Positions 8,172 to 17,759 are shown, counted from the stretch's first letter. The stretch is 59,634 bases of DNA from Lachnospiraceae bacterium (GCA_018365895.1 JAGZJD010000007.1:1-59634), one strand, 5' to 3'. Translations and numbers: made by a program. The notes: a model not told the origin generated them from the sequence alone.

Positions 8172-8209
8172 AAAAACGGAGAGAGCGAGATAAGCTCTTT
8201 CCGTTTTTT
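8172..8209 (+). terminator. Terminator of the 2.4-8.2 kb gene run
   Basis: A 12-bp stem (8175-8186 with 8194-8205, one G-U pair) with a 7-nt loop, followed by T6. A-rich sequence on the other side makes it usable for the reverse-strand gene as well. Confidence 0.85.
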
Positions 8210-8225
8210 CTTGTGGAGTCTGTTT

Positions 8226-9311
8226 CTAATGGTGCAATTCCTTTTCTTCTTCTGTTGCTAAAAGCTCAGACAGGGTGTCTTCGCTGATGTTTTCACTGAT
8301 ATTTAGAAAATCATATTCCGGTTCTTCCTTCAGTGAGTTGAGAAGAGTCTTCTTTATTGTGCTGCCAAAAGCTGTATCGACAGACTTTGTTTTGATATGG
8401 CGATAGAGTGGAGAGGCATTCAGATCCCATTTTTTTGAAAGTGAGCGAATCATTTGAAGGAAAGTTTTCAGTGTTTTGATTCTTTCTTTTTTGGCACAGT
8501 GGAGCTGAAAATGAGCTACATAGGCTGCATACTCCCATTGATCCAACGCCGTTGCAGTCGATTTGGAAACATTTGCAATATATTCGGCATCTTCATTCCG
8601 CTGTTCCTTGAGTGCAATTTCTAAAAGTGTTATAAGTGTACAGTGCAGTTCGGAAGCCTGTGACAGCAGTTTTTCTTCGGCCAGCTTTGCGGCGTCGCTG
8701 TAGCGTTCGCTGGCAATGAAGAGATTCGCCTGCAGCTGTTTTTTATCTGTCCAGATAGCATCCGGCAGCTGATCGATCAGTGTCTGTGCCTGCTCATACT
8801 CTTTACGTTCGATGTATTTGGAAATGAGCTGTGCCTGTGCCTGACTTCTGACATTAAGATCATTACTTTCAGCGGCGCGAAGAAAAAGGTTTTCGATTTT
8901 TTCCTGATATTGTTCTGTGTCTTTAGAAGGATGTCCCTTCTTATAAATAAGGCATCCTTCCAAAAAGAGAGCGCTGTTTAAAATCAAAGAATCACAAGTC
9001 GGAAAGAGGCGGATTTTCTCTAAGGCTGTATCGTAAGCGGTTTGAAATCCGTCTTGGTCTGCAATTGCGGATAAATCATTGAGAAATAATGCAATTTCCC
9101 GGTCAGTGAGTGTCTCGTGAAAAGAAAGCAGCGTGTTCAGATCAGTATGCAGCAATCTTGCCAGTGGAGGTAAAAGGGTAATATCCGGGTAAGAAGTTCC
9201 TTTTTCCCATTTGTTCACAGCAGGCGTCGATACGCCAAGATATTTTGCGACCTGTTCCTGGGTCAGTTTCTGTTCGATACGTTTTTGTTTAATCATTTCA
9301 TTTATTTTCAT
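8226..9311 (-). CDS. XRE-family helix-turn-helix regulator with helical C-terminus
   Basis: A 361-residue protein. Residues 5-60 form a Cro/C1 DNA-binding domain (KRIEQKLTQEQVAKYLGVST, then PAVNKWEKGTSYPD). The remainder is a run of helices with TPR-like character that probably senses a ligand or peptide. It is transcribed away from the MMPL genes, with a VanZ gene upstream on the same strand. The target is not evident. Confidence 0.85.
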   Translation of the reverse strand: MKINEMIKQKRIEQKLTQEQVAKYLGVSTPAVNKWEKGTSYPDITLLPPLARLLHTDLNTLLSFHETLTDREIALFLNDLSAIADQDGFQTAYDTALEKIRLFPTCDSLILNSALFLEGCLIYKKGHPSKDTEQYQEKIENLFLRAAESNDLNVRSQAQAQLISKYIERKEYEQAQTLIDQLPDAIWTDKKQLQANLFIASERYSDAAKLAEEKLLSQASELHCTLITLLEIALKEQRNEDAEYIANVSKSTATALDQWEYAAYVAHFQLHCAKKERIKTLKTFLQMIRSLSKKWDLNASPLYRHIKTKSVDTAFGSTIKKTLLNSLKEEPEYDFLNISENISEDTLSELLATEEEKELHH

Positions 9312-9500
9312 ATGCTACCTACCTCATGCATTGATTCCATGCGTTAAACCAGATTCCTGTTTGTTGATTTTTCATATAGTTATTATATCAAGCAGCAGGA
9401 AACGCCACAATTGATTGTATGTTCATTTTTGAATAGAAAATTTAACTGTTAGTTTATTTCACTGTTTGTTGCGGCACGATCAAGGCAGAACGGAGATTCC

Positions 9501-10004
9501 TTATGCATTTCCAATAAGAAGTATGGCAATAAAGGCAAGCATGAGTGTTGTGGCAGTGAATGCCAGGAGGTTTATGATGGCATTGGTGTGCTTTTTGAAT
9601 ATTTTTGAAAAGATCCAATATAGGATAATACCTATGATTCCTCCGAAGGTATTATTGATCAGATCTGTAATATCACAGGCGCCGACTGCAAGAAGAAACT
9701 GAAAGAGTTCCAGACCAAGACTTATGAAAAATGCCGGAAGTACTTTAATGAAAAAAGAACATTCCGGGAGCAGCATACAGGCATAAATCCCGCAAGGAAT
9801 AAAAATCAGTATGTTGTTTAAGAGCTCAGATAAATCAATAGCGCCGTTAGAAATCGCAGATGCAGAAAATGGAATGAGATTCATGCTGCGTGGCTGGCGA
9901 AAAGAGAGGATGGACAGATCCATTTTAAATAAGATAATCCAGATCAATGCGGCAAAATAAATACCAAACAAAAATATGGTTATTTTTTTGTTCTGAAGTT
10001 TCAT
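9501..10004 (-). CDS. VanZ-family membrane protein
   Basis: A 167-residue protein with about five membrane segments and the VanZ features NLIPF near the first loop, LLNNILIFIPCGIYACMLLPE, and the DITDLINNTFGGIIGI stretch. VanZ members can lower teicoplanin sensitivity, though most have no proven role. The start at 10004 is chosen because GAGG lies 8 nt upstream on the reverse strand; an earlier in-frame ATG at 10052 has no ribosome site. It is divergent from the MMPL gene. Confidence 0.8.
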   Translation of the reverse strand: MKLQNKKITIFLFGIYFAALIWIILFKMDLSILSFRQPRSMNLIPFSASAISNGAIDLSELLNNILIFIPCGIYACMLLPECSFFIKVLPAFFISLGLELFQFLLAVGACDITDLINNTFGGIIGIILYWIFSKIFKKHTNAIINLLAFTATTLMLAFIAILLIGNA

Positions 10005-10149
10005 GTAATTTTCCTCTTGAGTTATGAGATTCTTCGCAAAGCATTGTAACATAAGAAAAGAGAATACTTCAATAATGAAACGGATACGATTTTCTAAAGA
10101 AATTCATACAATTTTCTTAAGATCTTTTGATTTATTTATAGAAAATTTA

Positions 10150-10162
10150 TGACTGACAGTCA
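10150..10162. promoter_or_regulatory. TGACT-N3-AGTCA palindrome, site 1
   Basis: TGACTGACAGTCA is the first of three 13-nt palindromic boxes in the 10005-10277 gap. It lies about 50 nt upstream of the second. Confidence 0.6.
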
Positions 10163-10198
10163 ATTTGTTAAAAGTTTATTAAATTGAAAATGAAGTAG

Positions 10199-10227
10199 TT
10201 GACTTTTAGTCATTTTAAGCGTATACC
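10199..10227 (+). promoter_or_regulatory. Promoter of MMPL operon with operator over the -35 box
   Basis: TTGACT (10199-10204) and TATACC (10222-10227) are 17 nt apart. The -35 box overlaps palindrome site 2, TGACTTTTAGTCA (10200-10212), so a bound repressor would block RNA polymerase. Confidence 0.65.
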
Positions 10228-10242
10228 ATAGTATGAAATAAA

Positions 10243-10255
10243 TGACTATTAGTCA
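10243..10255. promoter_or_regulatory. TGACT-N3-AGTCA palindrome, site 3
   Basis: TGACTATTAGTCA lies just downstream of the predicted transcription start and covers an in-frame ATG at 10242, which argues that the real start codon is further downstream. Confidence 0.6.
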
Positions 10256-10277
10256 TAAATGGAAAGGGTGTATGAAA

Positions 10278-12392
10278 ATGATGGTAAAGATAGGTAAGAA
10301 AATTGCCAAATGGAAATGGTTTTTCTTCCTGTTGGCGATTGTGTTGCTTGTTCCGGCTGGAATTGGTATATCGCGTACAAAGGTAAACTATGATATTTTG
10401 AGTTATCTTCCGGAAGATCTGGAAACAGTCAAAGGACAGGAAATCATGGTAGATCAGTTCGGAACAGGTGCATTTTCTATGGTGGTTGTAGAGGATATGC
10501 CGTTGAAGAATGTGGCTGCTTTGAAAGAAAAGATCGAAGGAATTGATCATGTAGAGAAGGTACTCTGGTATGACAGCGTGGCAGATCTTTCCATGCCGGC
10601 AGATATGCTTCCGAAAAAGATCCGGGACGTATTATTTCAGGGAAATGCTACGATGATGGCGGTTATGTTTGATGATACGACTTCTTCAGATACTTCTATG
10701 GAGGCTGTAAGTCAGATGAGGAATCTCGTTGGAAAAGAGTGCTTCATCAGCGGTATGACAGGAATTGTTACAGATATTAAAAATCTGTCATTGAAAGAGA
10801 TGCCAATGTATGTTGTCATTGCAGCAGTCCTTTGTCTCATTGTACTGGGACTTACAATGGAATCTTTCGTTGTTCCGGTATTATTTCTAATCAGTATTGG
10901 AGCTGCGATTTTATACAATCTGGGAAGCAATCTCTTTCTCGGGGAGATTTCTTATATTACACAGGCGTTGACAGCGGTACTTCAGCTTGGTGTGACGATG
11001 GATTATTCTATCTTCCTTCTGAACAGTTATGAAGATAATAAGCTTCGTTTTCCGGGACAGAAAGAACGGGCTATGGGGCATGCGATTGCAAATACATTTA
11101 AATCTGTTGTTGGAAGTTCTGTTACGACGATCGCAGGTTTTGTAGCACTTTGCTTTATGACATTTAAGCTTGGAATGAATATTGGTATTGTCATGGCAAA
11201 GGGCGTTGTAATCGGTGTGTTTTGCTGTGTTACACTCCTTCCGTCTATGATATTGATCTTTGATAAACTGATTGAAAAAACAAAGCATAAAGCATTGATC
11301 CCGAATATGGATCGGATTTCTGCATTTATTACAAAGCACGAGAAACTCTGGCTTGTGATTTTCCTGATTCTGATCGTGCCTGCAGTTTACGGAAATAATA
11401 ATGTAAAGGTATATTACAACATTGATAAGTCACTTCCGGCATCTCTTGAGAGTAATGTGGCGAATAAGAAGCTACAGGAAGATTTTAAAATGAATAACGT
11501 GCACATGGTGCTTGTGAAAAATGGCATGAGCAGTAAAGAGAAAGAAAGCATGTTAAATCAGATTGAGAAAGTAGACGGAGTAAAATGGGCGTTAGGACTT
11601 GATTCTATTATTGGTCCAGGAGTTCCATCTTCGATGATTCCGTCTGACATAAAAGAACTGATGCAAAGTGATGAGTACGAGATGGAATTTATCTGTTCCA
11701 AATATAAGACGGCGACAGATGAAGTTAATAAACAAATTGATGCTATTGATAAAATCGTGAAATCTTACAGCAGAGGCTCTATGGTAATCGGGGAAGCGCC
11801 TCTGACAAAAGATCTCGCTGATGTTACAGATATCGATTTGAGAAACGTTAATATAATTTCTATCGCAGCCATCTTTTTGATTATTATGTTTGTGTTCAAA
11901 TCCATTTCGCTTCCGGTCATTCTTGTAGCAGTTATTGAGTTTGCGATTTTTGTGAATATGGCAATTCCGTTCTATACCGGTACGGAACTTCCATTTGTGG
12001 CAAGTATCGTAATTGGAACGATTCAGCTGGGAGCTACGGTAGACTACGCGATTCTGATGACGAGCCGTTACCAGAAAGAAAGATATCGTGGCAGAAGTAA
12101 GATGGATGCGATCAGTATTGCACATAAAACTTCGATGAAGTCGATTATGATTAGTGGTATTAGTTTCTTTGCTGCAACTTATGGTGTCAGCCTGTATTCA
12201 CAGGTAGATATGATCGGTTCTATCTGTACCCTGCTTTCCAGAGGTGCAGTTATCAGTACAATTGTTGTAATTTTTGTACTGCCGGCAATGTTTATGGTAT
12301 TTGATCCGGTGATCGTTAGAACTTCTATCGGTTTTTTGCCAAAAAAAGAGAAGAAACAGCAGACGGAAAGGAAGGAAACTTGTTATGAATAG
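10278..12392 (+). CDS. MMPL/RND-family membrane transporter
   Basis: About 704 residues with two repeats, each a membrane helix, an extracytoplasmic domain (DILSYLPEDLETVKGQEIM; SLPASLESNVANKKLQ) and a five-helix bundle containing GVTMDYSIFLLNSYED and GATVDYAILMTSRYQ, the typical proton-relay region of MMPL proteins. Such proteins export lipids, drugs or other amphiphiles using the proton gradient. AAAGGG (10263-10268) favours ATG 10278 (10272 is possible). It overlaps the next gene by 8 nt, so both form one operon, probably controlled by the three upstream palindromes. Confidence 0.85.
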   Translation: MMVKIGKKIAKWKWFFFLLAIVLLVPAGIGISRTKVNYDILSYLPEDLETVKGQEIMVDQFGTGAFSMVVVEDMPLKNVAALKEKIEGIDHVEKVLWYDSVADLSMPADMLPKKIRDVLFQGNATMMAVMFDDTTSSDTSMEAVSQMRNLVGKECFISGMTGIVTDIKNLSLKEMPMYVVIAAVLCLIVLGLTMESFVVPVLFLISIGAAILYNLGSNLFLGEISYITQALTAVLQLGVTMDYSIFLLNSYEDNKLRFPGQKERAMGHAIANTFKSVVGSSVTTIAGFVALCFMTFKLGMNIGIVMAKGVVIGVFCCVTLLPSMILIFDKLIEKTKHKALIPNMDRISAFITKHEKLWLVIFLILIVPAVYGNNNVKVYYNIDKSLPASLESNVANKKLQEDFKMNNVHMVLVKNGMSSKEKESMLNQIEKVDGVKWALGLDSIIGPGVPSSMIPSDIKELMQSDEYEMEFICSKYKTATDEVNKQIDAIDKIVKSYSRGSMVIGEAPLTKDLADVTDIDLRNVNIISIAAIFLIIMFVFKSISLPVILVAVIEFAIFVNMAIPFYTGTELPFVASIVIGTIQLGATVDYAILMTSRYQKERYRGRSKMDAISIAHKTSMKSIMISGISFFAATYGVSLYSQVDMIGSICTLLSRGAVISTIVVIFVLPAMFMVFDPVIVRTSIGFLPKKEKKQQTERKETCYE

Positions 12393-15012
12393 AAATCAGA
12401 ATTGGAAAAAACATATGGCTATGATTGCGGCAGCATCAGTCTCTGTATCAGGTTGTGGGATGTGTGTAATGGCTGCAGATCAGGATGAAACGAATGCAAA
12501 TAGACAGTATAAAGATGAATCTGTTTATGTGAATACAGGAGCAGATGGAAGCGTAGAGAAAATTACAGTCTCTGACTGGCTGAAAAATGAAGAAGCAAAG
12601 GAAAAAATAGAAGATCAGTCTTCGCTTTCCAATATCCAGAATGTGAAAGGAGAAGAAACATTTGCACAAAATGGAGAAGCTCTTGTATGGGATGCAGCAG
12701 GAGAAGATATTTATTATCAGGGAGAAAGCCAAAAGGAACTTCCGGTAACGATGAAGATTACTTATACATTGGACGGAAGAGAAATGACACCGGAAGAGAT
12801 GGCAGGTAAGAGCGGCCATATGGAAATGAAGATTACTTATACAAACCGGACGCGCCAGATGGTAGATGTAAATGGAACGCAGACAGAAATGTGCGTACCA
12901 TTTTTGATGCTGACAGGAGGCATTTTTCCGACAGAGCATTTCAAAAATATTGAGATTGACCACGGAAAAGTAATCTCTGATGCAAGCAGACAGATTGTGG
13001 CAGGAGCAGTACTTCCGGGATTGACAGAAAGCCTTGATCTGACAGATGAGGATACGCTTGAAATTCCGGAGAGTTTAACAATTACGGCAGATGTAACAGA
13101 ATTTGAAATGGGTTCTATTTTTACGGTGGGCAGTGCAGATGCATTTGCAGAGCTTGGATTAAGTGATGCGGACAATCTGGATGAACTAACGGATAAAGTA
13201 AATGAATTGACAGATGCTTCACTTAAGCTTGTAGACGGCAGTTCTACACTGGCAGACGGAGTACGGACATTAAAAGAAAAATCATCTGAATTTGCTTCAG
13301 GAATCGATACACTGGCAGCGGGAGCCAGCCAGGTAAATACAGGCGCCAAAACATTGTACGGAGGCCTACAGACTTATACATCGGGAACTGGACAGCTAGT
13401 GGAGGGAGTAGCAGCTTATACAGAGGGCGCTTCTACACTGTCTGATGGAATTGCAGCATATGTCGAAGGTGTTGGAACAATTCAGCAGGGAGCGAATCAG
13501 AAACTTCCGGTATTATCAGAAAATGTGAGAAAATTGTCAGAAGGAATTACTGCTTTTCAAAATCAGGCGTTTGGAGAAAAAGGACTGGAGGCTGGAGCAG
13601 AGCAGCTTGCTGTTGGAGCAAAGAAGATTTATGAAGAAACAAAACAGCTTGCGCCAATGATGAGTGCTGAAAATTTGAAAACATTATCAAAACAAATGAA
13701 GTTACTTGGAAAGGGATTAACTACTGCAAAGGAAGCAATTACTCAAGCTGCTTCCGGAATTGAAAACGGGGCGAAAGCGATGCAGGAAGCCGGAGCAGGA
13801 ATGAATACATCAGGCAAGCAGCTAACAGAACTTAGCAAGGTGTTGACAACCGCTTCTGGTGCGATAAATCAATCTGTGGCAGAAGTTAATGCAAAACTTC
13901 AGGCAGCAGAGACAGATACACAGAATCAGGTAAATGCAGCGCTTGCAAAAACAGAGCAGGAAGCAAATGAAAAACTGCAGGCGCAGACAGATGAAGTAAA
14001 TGCACGTGCAGAAAAAGCAGCGGAAGAAGTAAAAAGTCAGCTTCTTGCTGCAGGCACAGACGAAGCTGTAGCAGAAGCGGCAGCGGCAACAGTGCGAAAT
14101 GAAGTAAGCGCTTCTGCCGCTACAGTGGAAGTGGGAAGTGTATCTGTAGATCTTCCGGAAGTATCTGTCGCAAATCCGTTTGCAGAGGGAGGCCAGGTGG
14201 CACAGGCGCTGCAGGGAGCATCGGCATCTCTTACAGCCGGTGCAGCAAAGCTTGAAGCCGGTGGAACAGCTCTGACAGAGGGGGCAAAAAAACTCGGAAA
14301 AGACAGTGAACTGATAAAAGGCTTGACAGAAGGGGCTGCACAGATGGATGAGGCAGCGGCAAAAATGGAAGCTATGTCACAAATGCTAGAGAATGCGGGA
14401 GATCCGGCAAAACAGTTAGTAAATGGCCTAGAACAGTTGTCAGAGGGAGCGGATGCATTGAAAGCAGGTACAGGAAATGCGGCAGAGGCAGTGGGTAAAT
14501 TGACGGACAATTCAATTTTATTGGCATCTAAGACAGAAGAAGGTGTCAATCAGCTTCTTGGCGGATTCCAGACACTTCAGGCTAATGACAGCCAGCTGTT
14601 AAGCGGAAGCAACATTCTGAAAATGTCAGGAAAGGATTTGATTGTTGGGGCGAATAAGTTAAAAGAAGGAACACCAACACTTTTGACAGGAGCTTTGGCC
14701 CTTACAGATGGAACTTCTCAACTTGCAGAGGGTACTGATACATTGAAATCCGGTACATCTAAACTTCTTTCAGGAATAGATGAATTGTCAGAAGGAGCAG
14801 ATAAACTGGCAGACGGTATGAAAGAATTTAACGAAGAAGGAATCGAGAAGATTTCGGATGTGCTTACCGGAGATCTGGAAAATGTATTCGATCGCTTGAA
14901 GAGTCTGGCAGATCTTTCAGAAAACTATGAATCGTTCAGCGGAATTTCGGAAGATATGTCCGGTGAAGTGAAATTTATTTTTGAAACAGAAACTGTAGAG
15001 GTAAATAAGTAG
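12385..15012 (+). CDS. Exported protein with X-X-X-Leu-X-X-Gly heptad repeats
   Basis: An 875-residue protein. An N-terminal signal sequence (basic start, hydrophobic core to residue 30) has either a lipobox-like VSGC or a signal peptidase I site around VMA-AD. Residues 35-260 form a beta-rich domain; residues 265-440 and 610-830 carry many heptads of the type LADGVRTL, LSDGIAAY, LTDGTSQLAEG (TIGR03057). An Ala/Glu-rich coiled-coil lies between (about 480-560). No C-terminal LPxTG or membrane anchor is seen. It overlaps the MMPL gene by 8 nt (ATGAATAG), suggesting a partner that works with the transporter at the cell surface. Confidence 0.8.
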   Translation: MNRNQNWKKHMAMIAAASVSVSGCGMCVMAADQDETNANRQYKDESVYVNTGADGSVEKITVSDWLKNEEAKEKIEDQSSLSNIQNVKGEETFAQNGEALVWDAAGEDIYYQGESQKELPVTMKITYTLDGREMTPEEMAGKSGHMEMKITYTNRTRQMVDVNGTQTEMCVPFLMLTGGIFPTEHFKNIEIDHGKVISDASRQIVAGAVLPGLTESLDLTDEDTLEIPESLTITADVTEFEMGSIFTVGSADAFAELGLSDADNLDELTDKVNELTDASLKLVDGSSTLADGVRTLKEKSSEFASGIDTLAAGASQVNTGAKTLYGGLQTYTSGTGQLVEGVAAYTEGASTLSDGIAAYVEGVGTIQQGANQKLPVLSENVRKLSEGITAFQNQAFGEKGLEAGAEQLAVGAKKIYEETKQLAPMMSAENLKTLSKQMKLLGKGLTTAKEAITQAASGIENGAKAMQEAGAGMNTSGKQLTELSKVLTTASGAINQSVAEVNAKLQAAETDTQNQVNAALAKTEQEANEKLQAQTDEVNARAEKAAEEVKSQLLAAGTDEAVAEAAAATVRNEVSASAATVEVGSVSVDLPEVSVANPFAEGGQVAQALQGASASLTAGAAKLEAGGTALTEGAKKLGKDSELIKGLTEGAAQMDEAAAKMEAMSQMLENAGDPAKQLVNGLEQLSEGADALKAGTGNAAEAVGKLTDNSILLASKTEEGVNQLLGGFQTLQANDSQLLSGSNILKMSGKDLIVGANKLKEGTPTLLTGALALTDGTSQLAEGTDTLKSGTSKLLSGIDELSEGADKLADGMKEFNEEGIEKISDVLTGDLENVFDRLKSLADLSENYESFSGISEDMSGEVKFIFETETVEVNK

Positions 15013-15040
15013 AGCAATACTATAGGAAAAAGCATTGGGA

Positions 15041-15077
15041 AAACTGGTTTGGCATGGTTGCCAAACCGGTTTTTTTG
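15041..15077 (+). terminator. Terminator of MMPL operon
   Basis: A 13-bp stem (15041-15053 with 15060-15072, one G-U pair), 6-nt loop and T7. Confidence 0.9.
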
Positions 15078-15117
15078 TTTTATGATAAATAGGAAAGACA
15101 AAAAGGGGATAAGAACA

Positions 15118-15756
15118 ATGGTAGATGTTGGAGTAATTCATGGCCGTTTTCAGATACTGCATTTAAAGCACATGGAATATCTGCTTGCGGCGAAAATGAG
15201 ATGTAAGAAATTATATGTGGGAATCAGCAATCCGGATGATTCTTATATTAAAGAAAGTGAAAATGATAAAAAACGTTCTAAAAAAACGGCAAACCCACTC
15301 ACATATTATGAGCGAATGGAGATGATTCAGGCAGCGCTGCTTGATTTTGGTGTGAAGAGAGAGGAATTTGATATTATTCCGTTCCCGATTAACCGTCCGG
15401 AATATATTTTACAGTATGCGCCGAAAGATGCCACATTTTTCATGAGTATCTGTGATAAGTGGGGAGAGGAAAAGAAGAAGCTATTGGAAGATCTCGGAGT
15501 GAAAGTAGAAGTTCTCTGGAATCGTCCGGAAGAGGAGAAGGGAACTACGGCAACGGAGGTCAGAAGTAAGATTGTTTGCAACCTTCCGTGGAGTCACCTT
15601 GTACCTCGGACAACTTATGAATATGTTGTGACACATGACTTGGATGAAAGAATCAAGCGTCTGACAGAAGAAGAGATGCTTGAAGAAAAAGAACAGCAGG
15701 AGAAAGAGCGCCGGGAGAACACACTGCAAGAAAAAGAGGAAGAAGCGAACGTATGA
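15118..15756 (+). CDS. NMN adenylyltransferase-like nucleotidyltransferase
   Basis: A 212-residue protein of the HIGH/nucleotidyltransferase superfamily: VIHGRFQILHLKHMEYLL at the N-terminus (the family GRFQPxHxGH, with I and K substitutions), LYVGISNPDD, and the TTATEVRSKI signature. This resembles NadM-type enzymes that join NMN and ATP to NAD. The C-terminus is a charged Glu/Arg-rich tail. ATG 15118 follows AAAAGGGG. The stop overlaps the next gene by 4 nt (ATGA). The altered GRFQ motif leaves the substrate uncertain. Confidence 0.7.
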   Translation: MVDVGVIHGRFQILHLKHMEYLLAAKMRCKKLYVGISNPDDSYIKESENDKKRSKKTANPLTYYERMEMIQAALLDFGVKREEFDIIPFPINRPEYILQYAPKDATFFMSICDKWGEEKKKLLEDLGVKVEVLWNRPEEEKGTTATEVRSKIVCNLPWSHLVPRTTYEYVVTHDLDERIKRLTEEEMLEEKEQQEKERRENTLQEKEEEANV

Positions 15757-16955
15757 TAGCGGTATATCTGTTTCCGTTGTATGTACTCGTCAATCTGTAT
15801 GTATTTCGATGGGGAATCCGCTATATGAGCTCCTGCAGCAGGCATTTTAAGAAAAAGTGGATCAGAATTTTCATCGGAATCGTATATACATTTTCTGCAT
15901 TGTCTCTCGGAATTGGATTTTTCCTGAAACCTTCTATGGCGCAGAGATTTTTCAAATGTTTTGGGAATTACTGGCTTGGTGTTTCTCTTTACATGATTCT
16001 TGTGATTGTTATCGTAGATTTGGGACGTTTTTTCCTGAAACGAATACGCTGGATTCCACAAGAAAAACTTCGTTCCCGCAGAACCTTTGTAATTACAGGA
16101 ACATGCTGCGTGATTCTGATTGCATCTGTTTCCGTGTATGGGGTACTTCATGTGCGCCATATCCGGACTACCTCCTATGAGGTAACTGTAGAAAAAAGGT
16201 GTGCCGGAAGAGAAGAACTGAAGATTGCTCTTGTAGCAGACATTCATCTTGGATACAGTATTGGCACATGGCAGATGCGTGAGATGGCAAAGAAGATCAA
16301 CGCGCAGCAGCCGGATCTTGTATGTATTGCAGGAGATATTTTTGACAATGAATACGAAGCGCTTGATGATCTGAAAGAATTGATTCAAATTTTCCGGAGT
16401 ATCGAAAGCACATATGGGGTGTATGCGTGCTATGGTAACCATGATATTCAAGAGAAGATTCTGGCAGGATTTACATTTGACAGCGACCGGAAGAAAATGA
16501 GTGATGAACGAATGGATAGGTTTCTGGAAGAGGCAGGAATTATACTGTTGAGGGATGAAGCAGTTTGTATTGATGAAGCGTTTTATCTTTGTGGAAGACC
16601 TGACGCGAAAGTGCCGGGCAGAGGTATAGAAAAGCGAAAAACCCCTAAAGAATTAATTGAGGGATTGGATCTGTCTAAACCGCTTATTGTAATTGATCAT
16701 GAGCCGAGTGAGCTTCAAGAACTGGCAGATGCTGGAGTTGATATAGATCTATGCGGTCATACACATAATGGACAGATGTTTCCGGGAAATCTTATCATGC
16801 CGTTTCTGTGGGAGAATCCGTACGGCTATTTGGATAAAGATGGGATGCACAATATTGTTACATCCGGAATTGGATTGTTTGGACCGAATATGAGGGTTGG
16901 AACAGATAGCGAGATCGTTATGATTGATGTGAACTTTCAGTCAGAGAGCAAGTAG
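15753..16955 (+). CDS. Membrane-anchored metallophosphoesterase
   Basis: A 400-residue protein. Residues 1-130 contain about four membrane segments. The calcineurin-like phosphoesterase domain follows, with VADIHLGYS, AGDIFDNE, YGNHD, IDHEPSE and CGHTHNGQMFPG, which supply the two-metal site. Such YkuE-like proteins act at the membrane on phosphate esters such as UDP-diacylglucosamine or phospholipids. The ATG overlaps the stop of the nucleotidyltransferase gene, so they are co-translated. Confidence 0.85.
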   Translation: MIAVYLFPLYVLVNLYVFRWGIRYMSSCSRHFKKKWIRIFIGIVYTFSALSLGIGFFLKPSMAQRFFKCFGNYWLGVSLYMILVIVIVDLGRFFLKRIRWIPQEKLRSRRTFVITGTCCVILIASVSVYGVLHVRHIRTTSYEVTVEKRCAGREELKIALVADIHLGYSIGTWQMREMAKKINAQQPDLVCIAGDIFDNEYEALDDLKELIQIFRSIESTYGVYACYGNHDIQEKILAGFTFDSDRKKMSDERMDRFLEEAGIILLRDEAVCIDEAFYLCGRPDAKVPGRGIEKRKTPKELIEGLDLSKPLIVIDHEPSELQELADAGVDIDLCGHTHNGQMFPGNLIMPFLWENPYGYLDKDGMHNIVTSGIGLFGPNMRVGTDSEIVMIDVNFQSESK

Positions 16956-17002
16956 CATTAATAGAGAAAAGAATTTAAAAAAACAAGATAGAAACGAATG
17001 AA

Positions 17003-17041
17003 AAGGCAGATACGAGATGCGAATGCATTGGTATCTGCCTT
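17003..17041. terminator. Two-way terminator between converging genes
   Basis: An 11-bp perfect stem (17003-17013 with 17031-17041) with A-rich and T-containing flanks separates the phosphoesterase gene and the reverse-strand proX-like gene. Confidence 0.75.
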
Positions 17042-17056
17042 AATTGCATGTAAATG

Positions 17057-17611
17057 TTATGCCTCACCGGTCAGTGTCACAACTGCATAAGAATGGCCGG
17101 TGTATGGTAAGAATTTTTCTAAAATATCGGCTGTTTTAAGATTGAGACTGCTTGTGTTGATGCAAGGATGGCATCCGATCACATCCTGTTTCAGCAGATC
17201 TTCATCAATGACTAGCTGAACATGGTGTTCCGGATCGTTCATAAGACCGAGAATGCTTGCAGAACCAGGCGTTGTGTTAAGATATTGCTCCATATATTCC
17301 GGCTCTGCAAAAGACAGGCGGGAAATACCAAGCTGCTTGGAAAGCTCTTTTGTAAGAAAACGTTTGTCTCCCGGCATTAAGAGCAGATAAAAATTGGTTG
17401 CCTGGCGGTTGCGAAGAAAGAGATTCTTGCAGATCTGTGCGCCAAGTAATGTTTCAATGGCAGCGCAGTCTTCAATGGTATCTGCGTGCTCGTGGTCAAT
17501 TCTGGTATATGGAATCTGAAGTTGTTCTAATAGTTCATATACCCGCATTTCTTTTTCAAGACGTCCTTCAGCGGATGGGGCGGTTGTGTATAATGTCTTA
17601 TCGATATACAT
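17057..17611 (-). CDS. proX: Prolyl-tRNA deacylase, ProX/YbaK family
   Basis: A 184-residue protein matching the stand-alone ProX editing family: VYELLEQLQIPYTRIDHEHADTI, KNLFLRNRQATNFYLLLMPG with the conserved catalytic-region lysine, and PGSASILGLMND. These proteins hydrolyse Ala-tRNA(Pro) in the cytoplasm and prevent mistranslation of proline codons. AAGGAGG lies just upstream on the reverse strand. It is divergent from the ABC transporter pair. Confidence 0.85.
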   Translation of the reverse strand: MYIDKTLYTTAPSAEGRLEKEMRVYELLEQLQIPYTRIDHEHADTIEDCAAIETLLGAQICKNLFLRNRQATNFYLLLMPGDKRFLTKELSKQLGISRLSFAEPEYMEQYLNTTPGSASILGLMNDPEHHVQLVIDEDLLKQDVIGCHPCINTSSLNLKTADILEKFLPYTGHSYAVVTLTGEA

Positions 17612-17675
17612 AAATATCCTCCTTTATCCAAGTATGATTTCGTATAGTAATTTGGGAAAAGTATAGCATAATCGC

Positions 17676-17704
17676 TTGTGTAAAGTCAATTCAGGACGTA
17701 TAAT
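17676..17704 (+). promoter_or_regulatory. Promoter of ABC exporter pair
   Basis: TTGTGT (17676-17681) and a perfect TATAAT (17699-17704) are 17 nt apart. A small hairpin with CTGCCA/TGGCAG arms (17715-17736) follows in the leader. An in-frame TTG at 17676 lies in the -35 box, so the real start is downstream. Confidence 0.65.
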
Positions 17705-17759
17705 GTACAAGAAACTGCCACCGGTTAAATTGGCAGCAGAGAAAGGAAGAAGAGAGCAT

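Noticed and set aside
10242..10277. MMPL start at ATG 10242
   Set aside because: This ATG lies within operator site 3 and has no ribosome site; AAAGGG supports 10272/10278.
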